DNA from: Morella rubra
Taxonomy: Eukaryota; Streptophyta; Magnoliopsida; Fagales; Myricaceae
Length of the DNA: 64,000 nt
Reading direction: 5' to 3'
NCBI GenBank assembly: GCA_003952965.2
Contig: CM025854.1
Location: 16,774,039 to 16,838,038, forward strand
Shown here: piece after piece, positions 12,335-23,751 of the stretch
How positions within the stretch are numbered: position 1 is the stretch's first letter
Layout of the letters: each line of letters starts with the position of its first letter
Notes under the pieces: generated by a model
What the model was told of the DNA's origin: nothing
Database searches by the model: none
Seen by the model: only the letters and a program-made list of their open reading frames with translations
Position numbers and translations under genes: made by a program

Positions 12335-13430
12335 TCCTACCCTTATCAGTGGCGGATATGCAATTAAGAGGCGAACCGGCGGCTAACCATAAATGGGGCC
12401 TAAGGCGAAAATTCAAAAAATATAATATATTTTAACACCACGAGTGCTATTGAAAGTTTTCGAATCATTTTTCGGCTTTCTTATAAGATGCAATGTTGAA
12501 TATTAAATTCTTGAATTCAGTTGAGGTTTTTATATATTATTTTCAGCAGCTAAAATAAATATTCCATATGATATTTCTTGTCACTCGATTGTAAATAAAT
12601 TAAGTTTTTTTAAAAAATTCCTTTATGTAAAAGCAAGACCTATAAGTTTGAAAAATAGTACTCTATAGCTACTGATGATGCCAAAAATCACTAGATTAGA
12701 TGAGCGAATGACCAGTAGGCCCGAGTAAATCACACTGATCTGTAAAAGAGAACTGATCAGGGGGGTGACACCGGAGGGGATGTCTTGATGCCTAAAGTCA
12801 GAGGATGTTATTACCTTGAGGGTTCACGGATACTAAAAATGAAAGTGAGAATGTGGAGATACGTACTTCGTCTTTTATAGACTCGGGAGAGGCGCAATAG
12901 AAAGTGGAAATGACCCATTCGCTATGAGCCAGGACCTACTTGTATGTAATTGTCATTCCACAACGTCTATCACGAGTAGAGCAGAATGTGAGAGAGCTTG
13001 CCGCCTCAGCTTGCGTTCATCGTGCCTTCGCTCTCGCAACCTCCTCACAATCAGTAAAAGATTCTTCGAAAACTGTTGTGGAAATAGGCACACGTCTATA
13101 CCCAAAGAAACTTCAACAAGTCGAGCCTGTACACCTACCAACAGAACCTTCACGCCCAAAGAAAGTTCAATTCCTTCTCTCTCAATTTTCTTAATCATCT
13201 CTACAAATTACGTTTTAGAGTGATGGTTGGTCTTCAGTCGGTGTCATTTTCTGCATAGAGGAGCAGAATTTAAACTTCTTATTATATGTTTGGTTGCCAA
13301 GAAAATCAGCTGTGGAAAACTAGATGGATTTGAAGACCTTCAATTTCATTCTCTTTCAATACCAATGAATACATCGCATTAAGCCTTCTGCTCTTCGCAT
13401 TGTTTTAATTATTGGCATATAATAAAGGTA
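12335..13430. other. Intergenic, nothing recognised
   Basis: Open frames on both strands at 12924-13223 and 12953-13198 overlap and have no recognisable domain, so they are probably chance. The stretch at 12350-12440 (GGCGAACCGGCGGC, GGGGCCTAAGGCGAAAATT) looks like a repeat relic. Confidence 0.4.
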
Positions 13431-13611
13431 CAGTTTGTTTCTCCAATATTTTGGAACATGAAAATTTCCAGCAAAACAAACACACTCCAAAATTTTTAAC
13501 TTTTACACATACACACTTCACCTTTCACAAACCCCAATAAATCTCAATAAAGTAAAGATTCCCAAAATTTCGAGAATATTCTCCGAAATTTTGGCAAACA
13601 AACACCCCCAA
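13431..13611. repeat. MITE family A, copy 3
   Basis: The right end reads CCGAAATTTTGGCAAACAAA followed by CACCCCC. The interior has ACAAACCCCAATAAATCTC and TTTCGAGAATATTCTCCG. The left end is degraded to CAGTTTGTTTCTCC. It lies just beyond the 3' end of the SmF gene. Confidence 0.55.
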
Positions 13612-13948
13612 AATCTTAGTATGATCCTCATTGTGATGTATATATGCAATGGGAGAATTTCAGTTAAATTCAAATCAAAGGGCAAGTAACACACAGAATA
13701 ACTAGTTCTGCTAAATATTCAACTACTCTCACTACTCAAATAAGGAGATTAACCACTCCATTTTTGTTCTAAAGAGAAACAATACATCGACGAAGTTCTT
13801 CATATGTCACAGTTAGCATGTGCGGTGGAAAATCCAGAAGAGCTCTCTACATGGGACACCAAGTACAACTAGCTTCTATGGCTTAGATAACAATGTAAAT
13901 GCTAGAGTCCTACTCAGGCCATTACTGGAATCCTTGTAACTCCACTTC

Positions 13949-16900
13949 TCAGTCCCGATCAGCATCTTCAATTTCTTCATCCTCTGGAACACCCCGAAGA
14001 TAGAGAACATTGTTACATCTGCATATGGAAATTAAAATATGCAGAGAGGCGTCAGAACATTGGTTTTGCAGTTCGCAGGGAAAATGATTCTTCTTAATGC
14101 CAGTAGAAGAAACTTTATTTATCTTAGATCTGGTAGGACTATTGTGATAATGTAGAAACTCATAAATTGAGAACTACTTTCTGTTTCACTTCCACAACTG
14201 TCACAAATCCTTCTTGGTTGGATATTGCAATTTCTCCATGGGAACTAAACATACCAGCACTGGACAATTTAGTTGTTCAGAACTACCAGTAGATTAAAAC
14301 ATTATTTTCTATTCATAGTGACGGCAAACCACACAAAACAATCAAAGAGAAAAGCCCCAGTAAAGGAAAACGAAACCTGTGTGAAAAAAGTCTCTTGGAC
14401 CACAGTTGAAAACTCTTAGAAGTACAAGTATATTTGAACACAATGGACTCAGAGTACATTCATACAGATAGAAATTTAGCATATAGCAGATCTAGACAAC
14501 TCACCTGGGATTGTTTGACAATCAAAGGGATGAACATGTCTCAATCAGTTTATGATCGTTTAATTGCCAAAAAAAAGTTGGGACATAAAACTGTATTAGC
14601 CTTGGCAAATTTCAACGTCAAAAATTGACAGAAAGACAACCAACCAGGATAATAAAGAAAGAGAGAAACCAAGGTTATGTTTGAGTGTTAAAATTTTAGG
14701 GTACTGAAATTAATGAAAAAATACAGAGAGAGATTGTTTGAATGAGTTTTCTATATTTATTATAGTGAAAAGTAATAATTTGATGGGGAGAGAGAGATTA
14801 TATTGTAATTATTTTATCATGTTAAAATTTTAAAAGGCCTAAAATTTTAGTAAACAAACACACCCCAAGTATCCTTCTACAGTCTGACGACAATATTATA
14901 AGCATGTGTCGGATGCTCGATCATAGCTTCTGGCAATACCAAAATTGCCCAATTATGGAAATGAATAAAATTACTCTCCTAGGTTTTAGAGTGAATCCCA
15001 CACTGAGTGGGAGAATAGAAGGGATGATAAATGAATTGTCAGGTCCTGCATTCGCTCCGTACTATAGGAAACTGGGTCTTATATAATGATTATAGGAAAC
15101 TGGGTCTTATATAATGATTCAAGAAACTTCATTGACAAGTTCTTTTGAAAATGCTGTGGTTTCATGTTACACTGATCTACAATGTGCCTTGCCTTAGCAT
15201 ACATTGTCCAATTCATCAGAATAAGTACCCAGTTACTCTAAAGCAAAACCCACCCCAATATAAATAACCATGGAAACCTAAAAGATTCTTCATAATTCCA
15301 AAGGTATAATATTAGTCATCTAATTCTCCAATATCTGTGAGATTCGCTAAACTAGTTGTCATGACTTTATAAATCTACAGCTAATAGTCGTTATATGATC
15401 TCCTTGGGAAACCATGTTATCCGCTCTCCTACATGGAGATGCAAAATCACAGAAACTACCACACAATAAGGCCGGTGTGTGCACACACTAACTACGACAC
15501 AAACTCAAATAATAATAGAAAGCAAACATCTGGGCTTTCCAGGCTGAAACCTAACCAATGCAAGCTGCATTTTTCGACTCTCACATCTCACTATTTATAT
15601 TATCGTCAAAACAGATCATGGTTTCAAATGAATGGTGTCCATCCAACCCAAGCTAAACACACCAAAAGGAGATTCATGCCTTAGATGTGGTTCATTTATC
15701 ATATCATCTCTGGAAAAAAATTATGCCTAAGAAACAGATGCTTAAAGTAAGATAGTACTCCACATAACACTACAAGAAACTCCAGCAATTGGTGTTAGTT
15801 ACCTGATCAAAATCTCTCCAAGATTTCCAGTAAATTGACCATCAATATATTCCTCTGTGTTAGCAAGCTGCACATAAAATTCCATTCATTTAAATAATTT
15901 TAGCAGCTCCTAAAGTGAATATGCATGGCAGTAAACATCGAACATCTAGATGTGTACTCATTATGAGAAGATAAAATAGCTCAATAAATGAGAATTCCAA
16001 GCTCAGACATCATCATGATGTTTGAACTATATTTTAAGCAATAGAATTTACACCTGGGAGGACAAAGAGACTTCGTTATTTTTGGTTTTCTGCATACTCC
16101 CAACATGGTTAATCACACTGGACTCTACCAGACAACAAAAACTACAAAATGAGCCTTATTCAAATAATTTGAATTACAAGTCCACCTTGAGGTTTATATG
16201 AGACATTAAAAGATAAAGATACCAATAAAGATTTAGGTCAGACCAAATCCTAGTGAAGTATCCATAATAGATGAGGCAGTGATCAGTATCAGATCATATT
16301 CTCTGCATCTCATCTCACTCTTTAAGATTATGTGAAGTAGGGACATACTAGTTACAACCTGTTTTTGGATACTTGTCGTAGGCTGTAGGATCGGAAAAAA
16401 ATAATATTTAAGGGTTTTTATGTGGGCAAAATGGATTTAGGACTTGTCGGGTGCTAGGAGTTCTCCTTAACATGCAAGAATTAAGACTCCAAATTGGACG
16501 AGCAAACTAAGGACCTAAGAAAAACCAACACTGGACTAAAGGAAAATACACAGAAGTTCACAAAACTGCCCTTAAGTTATAACCTGGATTGAACAACCAA
16601 ATACCCTCATTTCAGACGATCTGCCCTTGATTATATAACTAGCCACTCCCCGTGATCTAAAACCTCATTAGAAATTCTCTTAACGCTTGACTCCCATTGG
16701 CTTGATCATCAAGGCCATGCAAGATATGACCAAATAAAATATTGCCCACATGCCACAAAAGAAATCTTGGAATTCACCAAGTTGCGTAATAACACAGAAT
16801 CTACCAATTAACACCTAATGTGATCTAGATCTTTGAGCCTTGATTCGATAGCAACTCTGATTTTACTTTATCACTATCTTCAATATCCTATAGAAAATCT

Positions 16901-18036
16901 TACATTGCGCTTATGCCGGGGTAATCACAAGTAGTATATAGGCAAAGAAAAGAAATAGACTTGCATAAATTTATGGGAAATAATTCTAGTGCTTGGGAAC
17001 TTCAGTAAAGTGGGATGTCGAACTGGCCATTATCATTTTACAAGTTCACATGGTATCCTCAGTCTTATTCCGCCCATTTAGCCACATTATTTCTTCCTTC
17101 GAATATTATCTTTTCATGTTTTCTCACCATAAGGAGTACATACAACAGCATATACAACACATCTCAAAGCAACAACATAATAAAGCTTCACATTTGGTTA
17201 AAGAACCGGATTATCAAAAATGGAGGTAAGAAGCTACAAAACTAGGGTCTCGTAAGTGTTGAACAAACTCAAATGGGCACACAAACATGAAGTGGTTGTA
17301 CAAAAACAAACAAGAGACTGAGTAGCACCTGCAAGTTAATGTACGAATCCACCGAGGCAAGAAAACCTGGACAGACACCAAACAAAAGCGAACGAGAACC
17401 CGTTAAAATACGTATCGCGAAAGCCCCCTTCAAAACCTAAAAAGGAAAAACGAAGATAAAGAAACTCTGCAACTAGTGAAAAGCAGCAAACCTTTGTACT
17501 CCATTCCCCACTTGAGTTTCACAATGACAGGCTTTCCAGTCAAGTTGTTCAAAAAGGGTTTTGGGTTAACTGGAATACTCTGCAAGATTAAGGAAAATGA
17601 CAGCAAAGCAATTAATTTTTACGTTGAGCGTGTGATTTTCAGACGGAGATATTCGTGATAAATAAAAATCCATGTGGAAGAACAGAAGGTGTCTGTAATC
17701 GAGCCGACCCCAGCATTGGCTGTTAAGGCTCTGGGTCGGCTCGACTGCGATTGGCCATGCCCAACAACCCGAACTCGAACGAGCATTTCCTAGTCCCTCC
17801 CTCCTTTACCTCATTGAACCCCAACAAAAATGCTCCAAACACTGGCCCTCCCACGTCGTTCGTGGAGGAGGAGAAACAACAGAGGGAGCGGCTTGAGAGA
17901 GGAAGCGCATGTCAACGAGAGGGAGGGCTTCAGGGTCAAGTTGGTCCGCGAGGGAAGCCAAGGCCACAACATAGTTTTCCATGCTACCGAAAGCTAGAGA
18001 CAGCGAGAGAGAGAGAGAGAGAGAGAGAAATACCAT
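13949..18036 (-). CDS. SmF: Small nuclear ribonucleoprotein SmF
   Basis: SmF is one of seven core Sm proteins forming the ring on U1, U2, U4 and U5 snRNAs in the spliceosome. Four coding exons join in phase at GT-AG sites: 17579-17492, 17366-17329 (38 bp), 15867-15803 and 14018-13949. They encode [62 protein letters not shown] and [17 protein letters not shown], ending DRD. This is the full Sm1-Sm2 fold at the usual length of about 87-88 residues. The first exon is uncertain. The best candidate is a lone ATG at 18036-18034 followed directly by GTATTT, giving an 87-residue protein starting MSIPV. No ATG-GCN exon with a GT donor was found, although plant orthologues commonly begin MATIPV. Tyr-Ile-Asn replaces the usual Tyr-Met-Asn. 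The gene is about 4 kb, nearly all intron. Confidence 0.92.
14674..14867. repeat. MITE-like element inside SmF intron 4
   Basis: The left TTATGTTTGAGTGTTAAAAT and right TTTTAGTAAACAAACACACC ends are imperfect inverted repeats. The interior carries GAGAGAGATTGTTTGAATGA and TATATTTATTATAGTGAAAA. It is non-coding and lies in the intron between the last two SmF exons. Confidence 0.5.
15063..15118. repeat. Perfect 28-bp tandem duplication
   Basis: Two identical adjacent copies (15063-15090, 15091-15118) of a unit starting TATAGGAAACTGGGTC lie within SmF intron 4. The identity suggests a recent event. Confidence 0.9.
17699..17744. repeat. GC-rich inverted repeat in SmF intron 1
   Basis: TCGAGCCGACCC at 17699-17710 pairs perfectly with GGGTCGGCTCGA at 17733-17744 across a 22-bp spacer, and the stem can be lengthened with one bulge. 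This is unusual in otherwise AT-rich intron sequence. No function is assigned. Confidence 0.7.
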
Positions 18037-18724
18037 GGTTGTGTTAGCAGTCTTTTGTAGATCTATCGAAAAAAATGCAGAAAAATAAAGGAGATATGAA
18101 GATTGTGTAGCTGTCGCAGCAGCTGTGCGAGAAAGAGAGCAGAAGAAGAGTTGCGAAGAAGAGAAAAGGTGTTAGGGTTAATGACTAGCAACGGTAGAGA
18201 TCAAATGGGATGTGAGGAGATATCTCGGCCATTGAAACAAAAGGAAGAATTTGGAAGCAAGCGGGAAAGCTGAAGTCTTGCTCAGCTCTCTTCTCTTTGA
18301 CTTGTTTTCGTCTGACGAGGAAGCGGTTGTGGTGATGGCTCTCTCTCTCTCTCTGTGACTTGTTTGCGTCTGACGAGGAAGCGGTTGTGGTGATGGGGTG
18401 GAAGCGCGACCTTCCGCGGGAGATGGTTCTGTGCGGATCAACCACGCTAACCCCGCGCGAGGTGGTTCCCCGTGAATCCGCCGCCACCACGTGCGGTGGT
18501 GGACCCCGCCCCAACAAATGGGGTGGCGCTTGATATTTTTAAGAAACGAAACAAATATTTGTTTATTTATAAGCTATTTATTCATTTGTATAATTTAATT
18601 AATTCGGTGAATTTTATATTTTTTTAGGGGCGTCGGGGTCTGTGCTTTGAAGGGATCGGAAACCATTTTAAGGCCATGCTTAAAAAAAAAAATCCTTTCT
18701 ACGACCAAACGCGTATTTTAAAAA
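18037..18724. promoter_or_regulatory. Shared upstream region of SmF and the small plus-strand ORF
   Basis: This is a GC-richer gap between divergent genes. It holds a (GA)n tract near 18003-18029, overlapping the SmF leader, and a 40-bp unit duplicated at 18299-18338 and 18357-18396 (GTCTGACGAGGAAGCGGTTG). Minus-strand open frames at 18178-18517 are low-complexity and resemble no protein. Bidirectional promoter function is inferred from position only. Confidence 0.35.
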
Positions 18725-19039
18725 ATGTCTTGGGTCCAGGAACCGGGACTTGAACCGCTTCTCAAACATAGCCACAAAAAGATCCCCAGATCTGCGAAGC
18801 CTGTTTCATCTACCACACCCCAAGATCAGGATCCAGTTTGCAACTTGACCCCAATGGCAAAATTGGAAGCGCTGGACGAACCCAAGGACGAGAAGAACAC
18901 CGCCCACAACAGGAACAAGTACAAGAATAGGAATCACGGGTCAACGAAATTCTTCGTCTTCGTCGATTACCTTTTCCTCTTCATATTCTTTGGATTCCTC
19001 TGCTTCATTCTTTTCCAGATGCTGGCATCTGATTCCTAA
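18725..19039 (+). CDS. Small hypothetical tail-anchored-like protein
   Basis: This intronless frame of 104 residues is unrecognised. The N-terminal half is polar (residues 1-43), followed by a charged Lys/Asn/Glu-rich linker and one strong hydrophobic stretch near the C-terminus ([20 protein letters not shown], about residues 76-95), ending LASDS. One membrane segment next to the C-terminus is the layout of a tail-anchored protein. An internal ATG at 18854 would give a compact 61-residue protein starting [15 protein letters not shown], which may be the true product because the upstream part is less protein-like. It lies about 690 bp from the SmF start and is transcribed away from it. Confidence 0.5.
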   Translation: MSWVQEPGLEPLLKHSHKKIPRSAKPVSSTTPQDQDPVCNLTPMAKLEALDEPKDEKNTAHNRNKYKNRNHGSTKFFVFVDYLFLFIFFGFLCFILFQMLASDS

Positions 19040-20888
19040 AGAAAACCCACATTTCCTTTGGTCGAGGTCCACTCTTGAATCCGATATTCTTTTTCTTTTC
19101 CTTATATACTATGTTGTGATTTGTCAATGGTTTAATGGTTAATTTTGGTTGCTCTTTTTTTTTTTTCTCCTATCTCGACTAAAGATGATTCATTGAGAAC
19201 TTCGTGATGTAGTTAGAATTCCTACCCATTTTGATGTGGCCGATGTAAAAGAAATATAATTGGGTGAATCTCATTGATAAAATATACATATTGGTCAGCA
19301 ACTTAATTGAACAAGCAATGGTTACTGTTCAGACAACAATCGTGCTAGAGCTGTTCACACAGACCTAGGATGGCATCGCTATATTCCTCTTTATCTACTT
19401 AATGAAGATTGCTTAGAATTGGCATTCTTTTGGAGCCTCTGTTCCACTTTTCATAACCCAATCGAAGGTCTGAATGTATATATTGAGGCTCATAGGATTG
19501 GAATCTTTAATATAGGCTCCCATTATGTTAAATTTTTGACTAGTTTCTGTCAGTAGTTAATTTTGCTTGTCACTTTTCTAAAGCGGGAATCGTAAACACT
19601 ACTTTTGCAGGGAATGTCTGTGACATATCTAGGCTCCAATGCCAGATTCCATGATCGTGTGATGACAGGTTTATGATGCCTTTCTTGGTGTTGGGGAATC
19701 GTTTTCCATTGTGGTACCCAGAATTTTGATACTTTCTGTTTCTTGTATTCTCCTCTCTGGCCTTTGGTCAGGTATTTTATGATGGGTTAGAATCTTAGGT
19801 GAAATTAATGAATGACTCTGTTTCGTTATTAGCTTCTATTCATTGTCTGTATTTGATGTAATGAATGACCCAAGTGGGATGGAGTTTGCTTCTTAGGATT
19901 AGATGGTTTAGGGCCTACTTACTTCACTGTAATTACACTGTGCTTTGCGTATTTATGCGTCTCCACATGTCATTGTACTTGGAAGACATAAAATTCTAGG
20001 AAGGTCTGGGTCGCTCCATTACATTACCCATTTTCTTGTCCTTCTCCTTACTCCTCCCATCTGACACATTTGGCAGTGCGGCGATAGGGTCCTGCATCCA
20101 ATGGAATACTCTGCAGCAATTATATACTAAATAGCACCATGATTTTATAGCCTAAGCTATCCAATTCCTATTATCGCTGAAGTGTGCCAAAACCCCTGTG
20201 GACAGGACTTCACTTCCCACAAACCGCTGCGTGAATTAATCAATCTTGCCACCCACCGAATGAGGAACACACTTGCCGATTGTGTTGGATATACCCCTAT
20301 AGGTCAATCTACTGTAGTTCACATTAATTGGTTCCCTCGTTAAATGGATTCGTATTCATCCATTTACGCCGCATTAAGCTCCCAATCGTATATCAAGTAA
20401 ATCCTCTCTCTCTCCAAAGTAGGGGAGCCTGTTTGGACCTATCCTCTCTCTCTCCAAAGTAGGGGAGCCAGTTTGGACCTATCTGTCAAGCAGCAACCTA
20501 TATTTTTTTAGCAACAAATCAGGCAATTCATGATCTTCCAAATTACGTAACCCTATACCCAAGTTGGGGGTGCCATTAACCACCACCTAGGTCTCAGACG
20601 GGCCCTCGCCATAATTGCTGCGAATAGTGTATTATACGCAAATTAGCATATGTATTAAGCAACTGGGTATCATTAGAACCTGGAATATGCTGATTCTGAT
20701 CATTCCTCATTGAAAGTAATTAACATTGAATTTTTGGCCATACAAAAGAACGAAATACTGTGGCTTTAAATATACATGCACAAACCTTGGACACCGCTGC
20801 CAACCCAGGATTTTTCTTCCTGTAGTTGTAAGGTGCAAATGACAAGGAAAATATAACAGAACCAGCCTTAGTCCAATTGCTACACGGA
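19040..20888. other. Intergenic, nothing recognised
   Basis: It should contain the 3' UTRs of the converging small ORF and the phosphatase remnant. The only structure seen is a 40-bp tandem duplication at 20401-20480. No coding exon is recognised. Confidence 0.5.
20401..20480. repeat. 40-bp tandem duplication
   Basis: Two adjacent 40-bp copies (20401-20440, 20441-20480) contain CTCCAAAGTAGGGGAGCC and differ at one base. Confidence 0.9.
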
Positions 20889-23751
20889 TCACAAAATTCC
20901 AGGGTTTGGCCTCTCTTCAGAAAATCTAGGAAGTTGAACAAGTGAGTTCACTCGCGTGACTCCTTCCAAACCTGACCAATTTTGGTCGTCAGCTGCTACT
21001 GCTTCTCCATTCCCTTCAGCCTCAACAGGAAGTCGTCCAAAAGCATCATTCTCTTCTGATGATCTGACTGTAAAGTTTCTTTGCAAAGAAGGCTCAGACT
21101 TCTGTCCATCATCCGATTCAATTGCATTACCAGAGTGATTGCTCTGAAGGGTTGCGGAAGAAAAGTTTTGTTCGTCATAATCAGATTCCGAGTCCATTTT
21201 CCCATCCAAAAATAAGCAAACCACTGCACAGTCATCCATCTTTGAAGTTGGATATTTGAGTTTCCATTCTCGGGCAGCTGAGTCCACCAGGATCCTTGCA
21301 GCGGATGACCTGGTTGGAGCTGTTGATACTATCTCAACCACCTCGTCATTGCTCAAGACATCCCAGACCTGAAATAGAACAAAAAACAAAAATGAAATGA
21401 TTTCAACAGTTCATGCCTTTCCATGACTCAAACTCGTGAGCAATCCACAGTCTCAAAAGACAAGAACCACAAATATGTCATCATACCACCATGCTAGTTA
21501 TTTCTTTAATGATACCTTTAAAACCACGTTAAGTATTAAAGATAAGTTCAATTGTTCCGGCGAACTTTCTGCTTTGTCATTATGCCAGTACCTCAATTTT
21601 TTTCTGACACATCCAAGGATAAATCTTACCCCTATGACATGGGTTACAACAATTTTGGCAGTTACACAATTGAGGATGGAAAACATTTTAGAACTTTCTT
21701 CACCAAGACTATAAATCACGAGTAATTTAAAAAAATAAGCAAAAAACACTCCCCATGTATACAAGGGTAAGCAAGCATACACAAGTCAACAAAATCAACT
21801 TTTGTAGCAAATCAAGATGTTATTCATAGTAATAAAACATCAATCACAGGTTCCCTTTTGTGACAAGCCACAACTATAGGCCATATACACCAAATTTTGG
21901 GTATAACCAACTAGGATAATAAAAATAAATAAATAAGGCAAGGATCATCAATTGTAATGCAGGTACATTTCTCTCTTTTATTGCAATACTCTGGTAAAGT
22001 TTAAAAACCAACCAAAAGCAATTTTTTGAGGTGACTATTCATGGGAATCATATATATCCTCCTACATGTTCAATAAGAATTCTGACATTTGATTTCTTCT
22101 TTTCAGTAATCTAAACAGGTGCTAAGGTCACTTGTATGTACAGGATATAAAAATATCACCACTTTCACGAATATAAGGGTCATTTAATTAAAAGTACTTC
22201 TGCAAACCTGAATCAAGAGGTAGAGCGTTGATCCTTTTACCAATGAACTATTTGCCTTTTTGCAGGCAACTCTTCATACACAATACAAACCTACATCGAA
22301 TCTCTGGCACATGAGTGAATGTGGGCACAAGTGCAATGGCATCCACATCTGTACAGATCCATATACAGATGTATACATACAAACGCAGCCCAGTTATATT
22401 CTAACACCTAAACCAGAAACTTCGCAAGCCTGCTAAAATATTTACAAAAAGCGGCAGATAGCAGGAACTAGGTCATGTACAGTGACCTCCCCCTTTAAAC
22501 ACCCACCAACTCCCCCTACACAATACTCCTAAAAGGGAGTGGTGCTTAACTGCCCAACGCAGCCATCTGGACATGCTGTTTCTTTGCAACTCAAAGCTGA
22601 TGATGAATATGCAGACAATCAGAATATAAACATCTACTAATATCTCAAATCATGGTCGACCCACATTACAGACAATACTTGTTATGAGAACATTATATCT
22701 GAAATCAATGGCCCACAAAAAACTAGCATTTTGTGAGGAATATCATATAGAGATCACCACCATACTTTGAACCTGACAGAAATCACATCAACCTAAGAGA
22801 AATAAAGAATCAAAGCATGTCAACAGGGTATTTTATACAACTAGTTATATAATGTGGTATGGTCAATATGACACTTCCGAAGCAAGAACATACAAATGCC
22901 AGTCTAAAATTCCTACTCTTGGTTCATTAGCACAGGACAAGGTCAATTCAATTCATGTTTACATTTGGTAGGGTGTGTCAATTGGACTTTCTTTTCTTTT
23001 TTGTAGAATCCCCAATATTTCCCATAAAAATTTGGAAGTAAGGAACAGTCTGGATAGGGCTCTCTGGTGCACCTGTTTCACTAAAGTGACAGCAGTGCTG
23101 CCACTACAGAAGCAGTCCAAATTGGGATGAGACCTCAGCTCTTTGTCCATGGCCTTGTATGACTTTAAGAAAGCTTCTTTCCATATAGAATTCAATTTAT
23201 CCTCGGGCGAACAATCCTTTTCTGAATCTCATCTGCTCTCGTCAGATTCCCTTTGAAACATGTTGTATCTGACCCATTCTGCCTTGATTGACAAGAATGC
23301 AAGAATGATAATAGCTTTATTGGCAGGGCATCCCTCACTTTCCGTGCAACAATATGGCCATGCGGACCATGTCCATCAAAGACACCACAGAATATCCCAT
23401 CTTCTGACATGAAATCCTGCAGAAATTCAATACAGACTATGAAACCATCCGACCCAAAATATTGGTACATCTTAAAAAAAAAAATTAAGAAACAGAAATT
23501 ACCTCCCACACAATCATGGCATCTTGGTTTATACCCTTGCGGCCCTGCTGTGTAAATATGCAAGAAGTACGGCTCTTTCCATTCATAAAAATCCGGTTTG
23601 GTATTGATGGTAAATGCTGCAGGCTAACAACATGATCAGAGAACGTTCTCCTTGTTCTCTTTTGCCCGCAAAAACAAGAGGAAGAGACCGTCTCTCCATT
23701 GCTCCTGCTACTGCAAGTACTTCGACTACTAGTTGACACACAACCCCCCAT
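20889..23751 (-). pseudogene. PP2C52: Broken PP2C52-type (clade E) protein phosphatase 2C
   Basis: Intact relatives are membrane-associated Ser/Thr phosphatases. Exon 1 (23751-23503) encodes MGGCVSTSSRSTCSS, a myristoylation/palmitoylation N-terminus, through INQDAMIVWE. Exon 2 (23416-23073) encodes GVFDGHGPHGH, then LNSIWKEAFLKSYKAMDKEL and SGSTAVTLVKQ, but is 344 bp where the phase-0 boundaries need a multiple of three. The frame breaks near 23225, between NLTRAD and DSEKDCSPEDK. Just after exon 2, ATG-GGA-AAT-ATT-GGG-GAT-TCT (MGNIGDS) survives at 23025-23005 without its normal intron. The rest of the catalytic domain, including RVWLP, GLAMARAFGD and the metal-binding DG, was not found in 21369-23000. 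The last exon (21368-20889) runs from VWDVLSNDEV through YPTSKMDDCAVVCLFLDG to NWSGLEGVTRVNSLVQLPRF, well preserved. With the frameshift and missing core, no active phosphatase is expected. Confidence 0.85.
21369..23000. other. Space where the phosphatase core exons should be
   Basis: About 1.6 kb of AT-rich sequence separates the conserved exon blocks. I looked on the minus strand for the expected core motifs and found none. A full alignment is needed to confirm their absence. Confidence 0.7.

Noticed and set aside
12924..13223. Overlapping frames on both strands
   Set aside because: Unrecognised translations, antisense overlap and no splice or domain support.
17751..18047. Plus-strand 98-codon frame antisense to SmF intron 1 and leader
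   Set aside because: It is low-complexity (ends in Arg-Glu repeats from a GA tract) and has no domain.
22205..22265. tRNA-like phrase (GGTAGAGCG..)
   Set aside because: No complete cloverleaf, no proper B-box and no acceptor stem pairing could be made.
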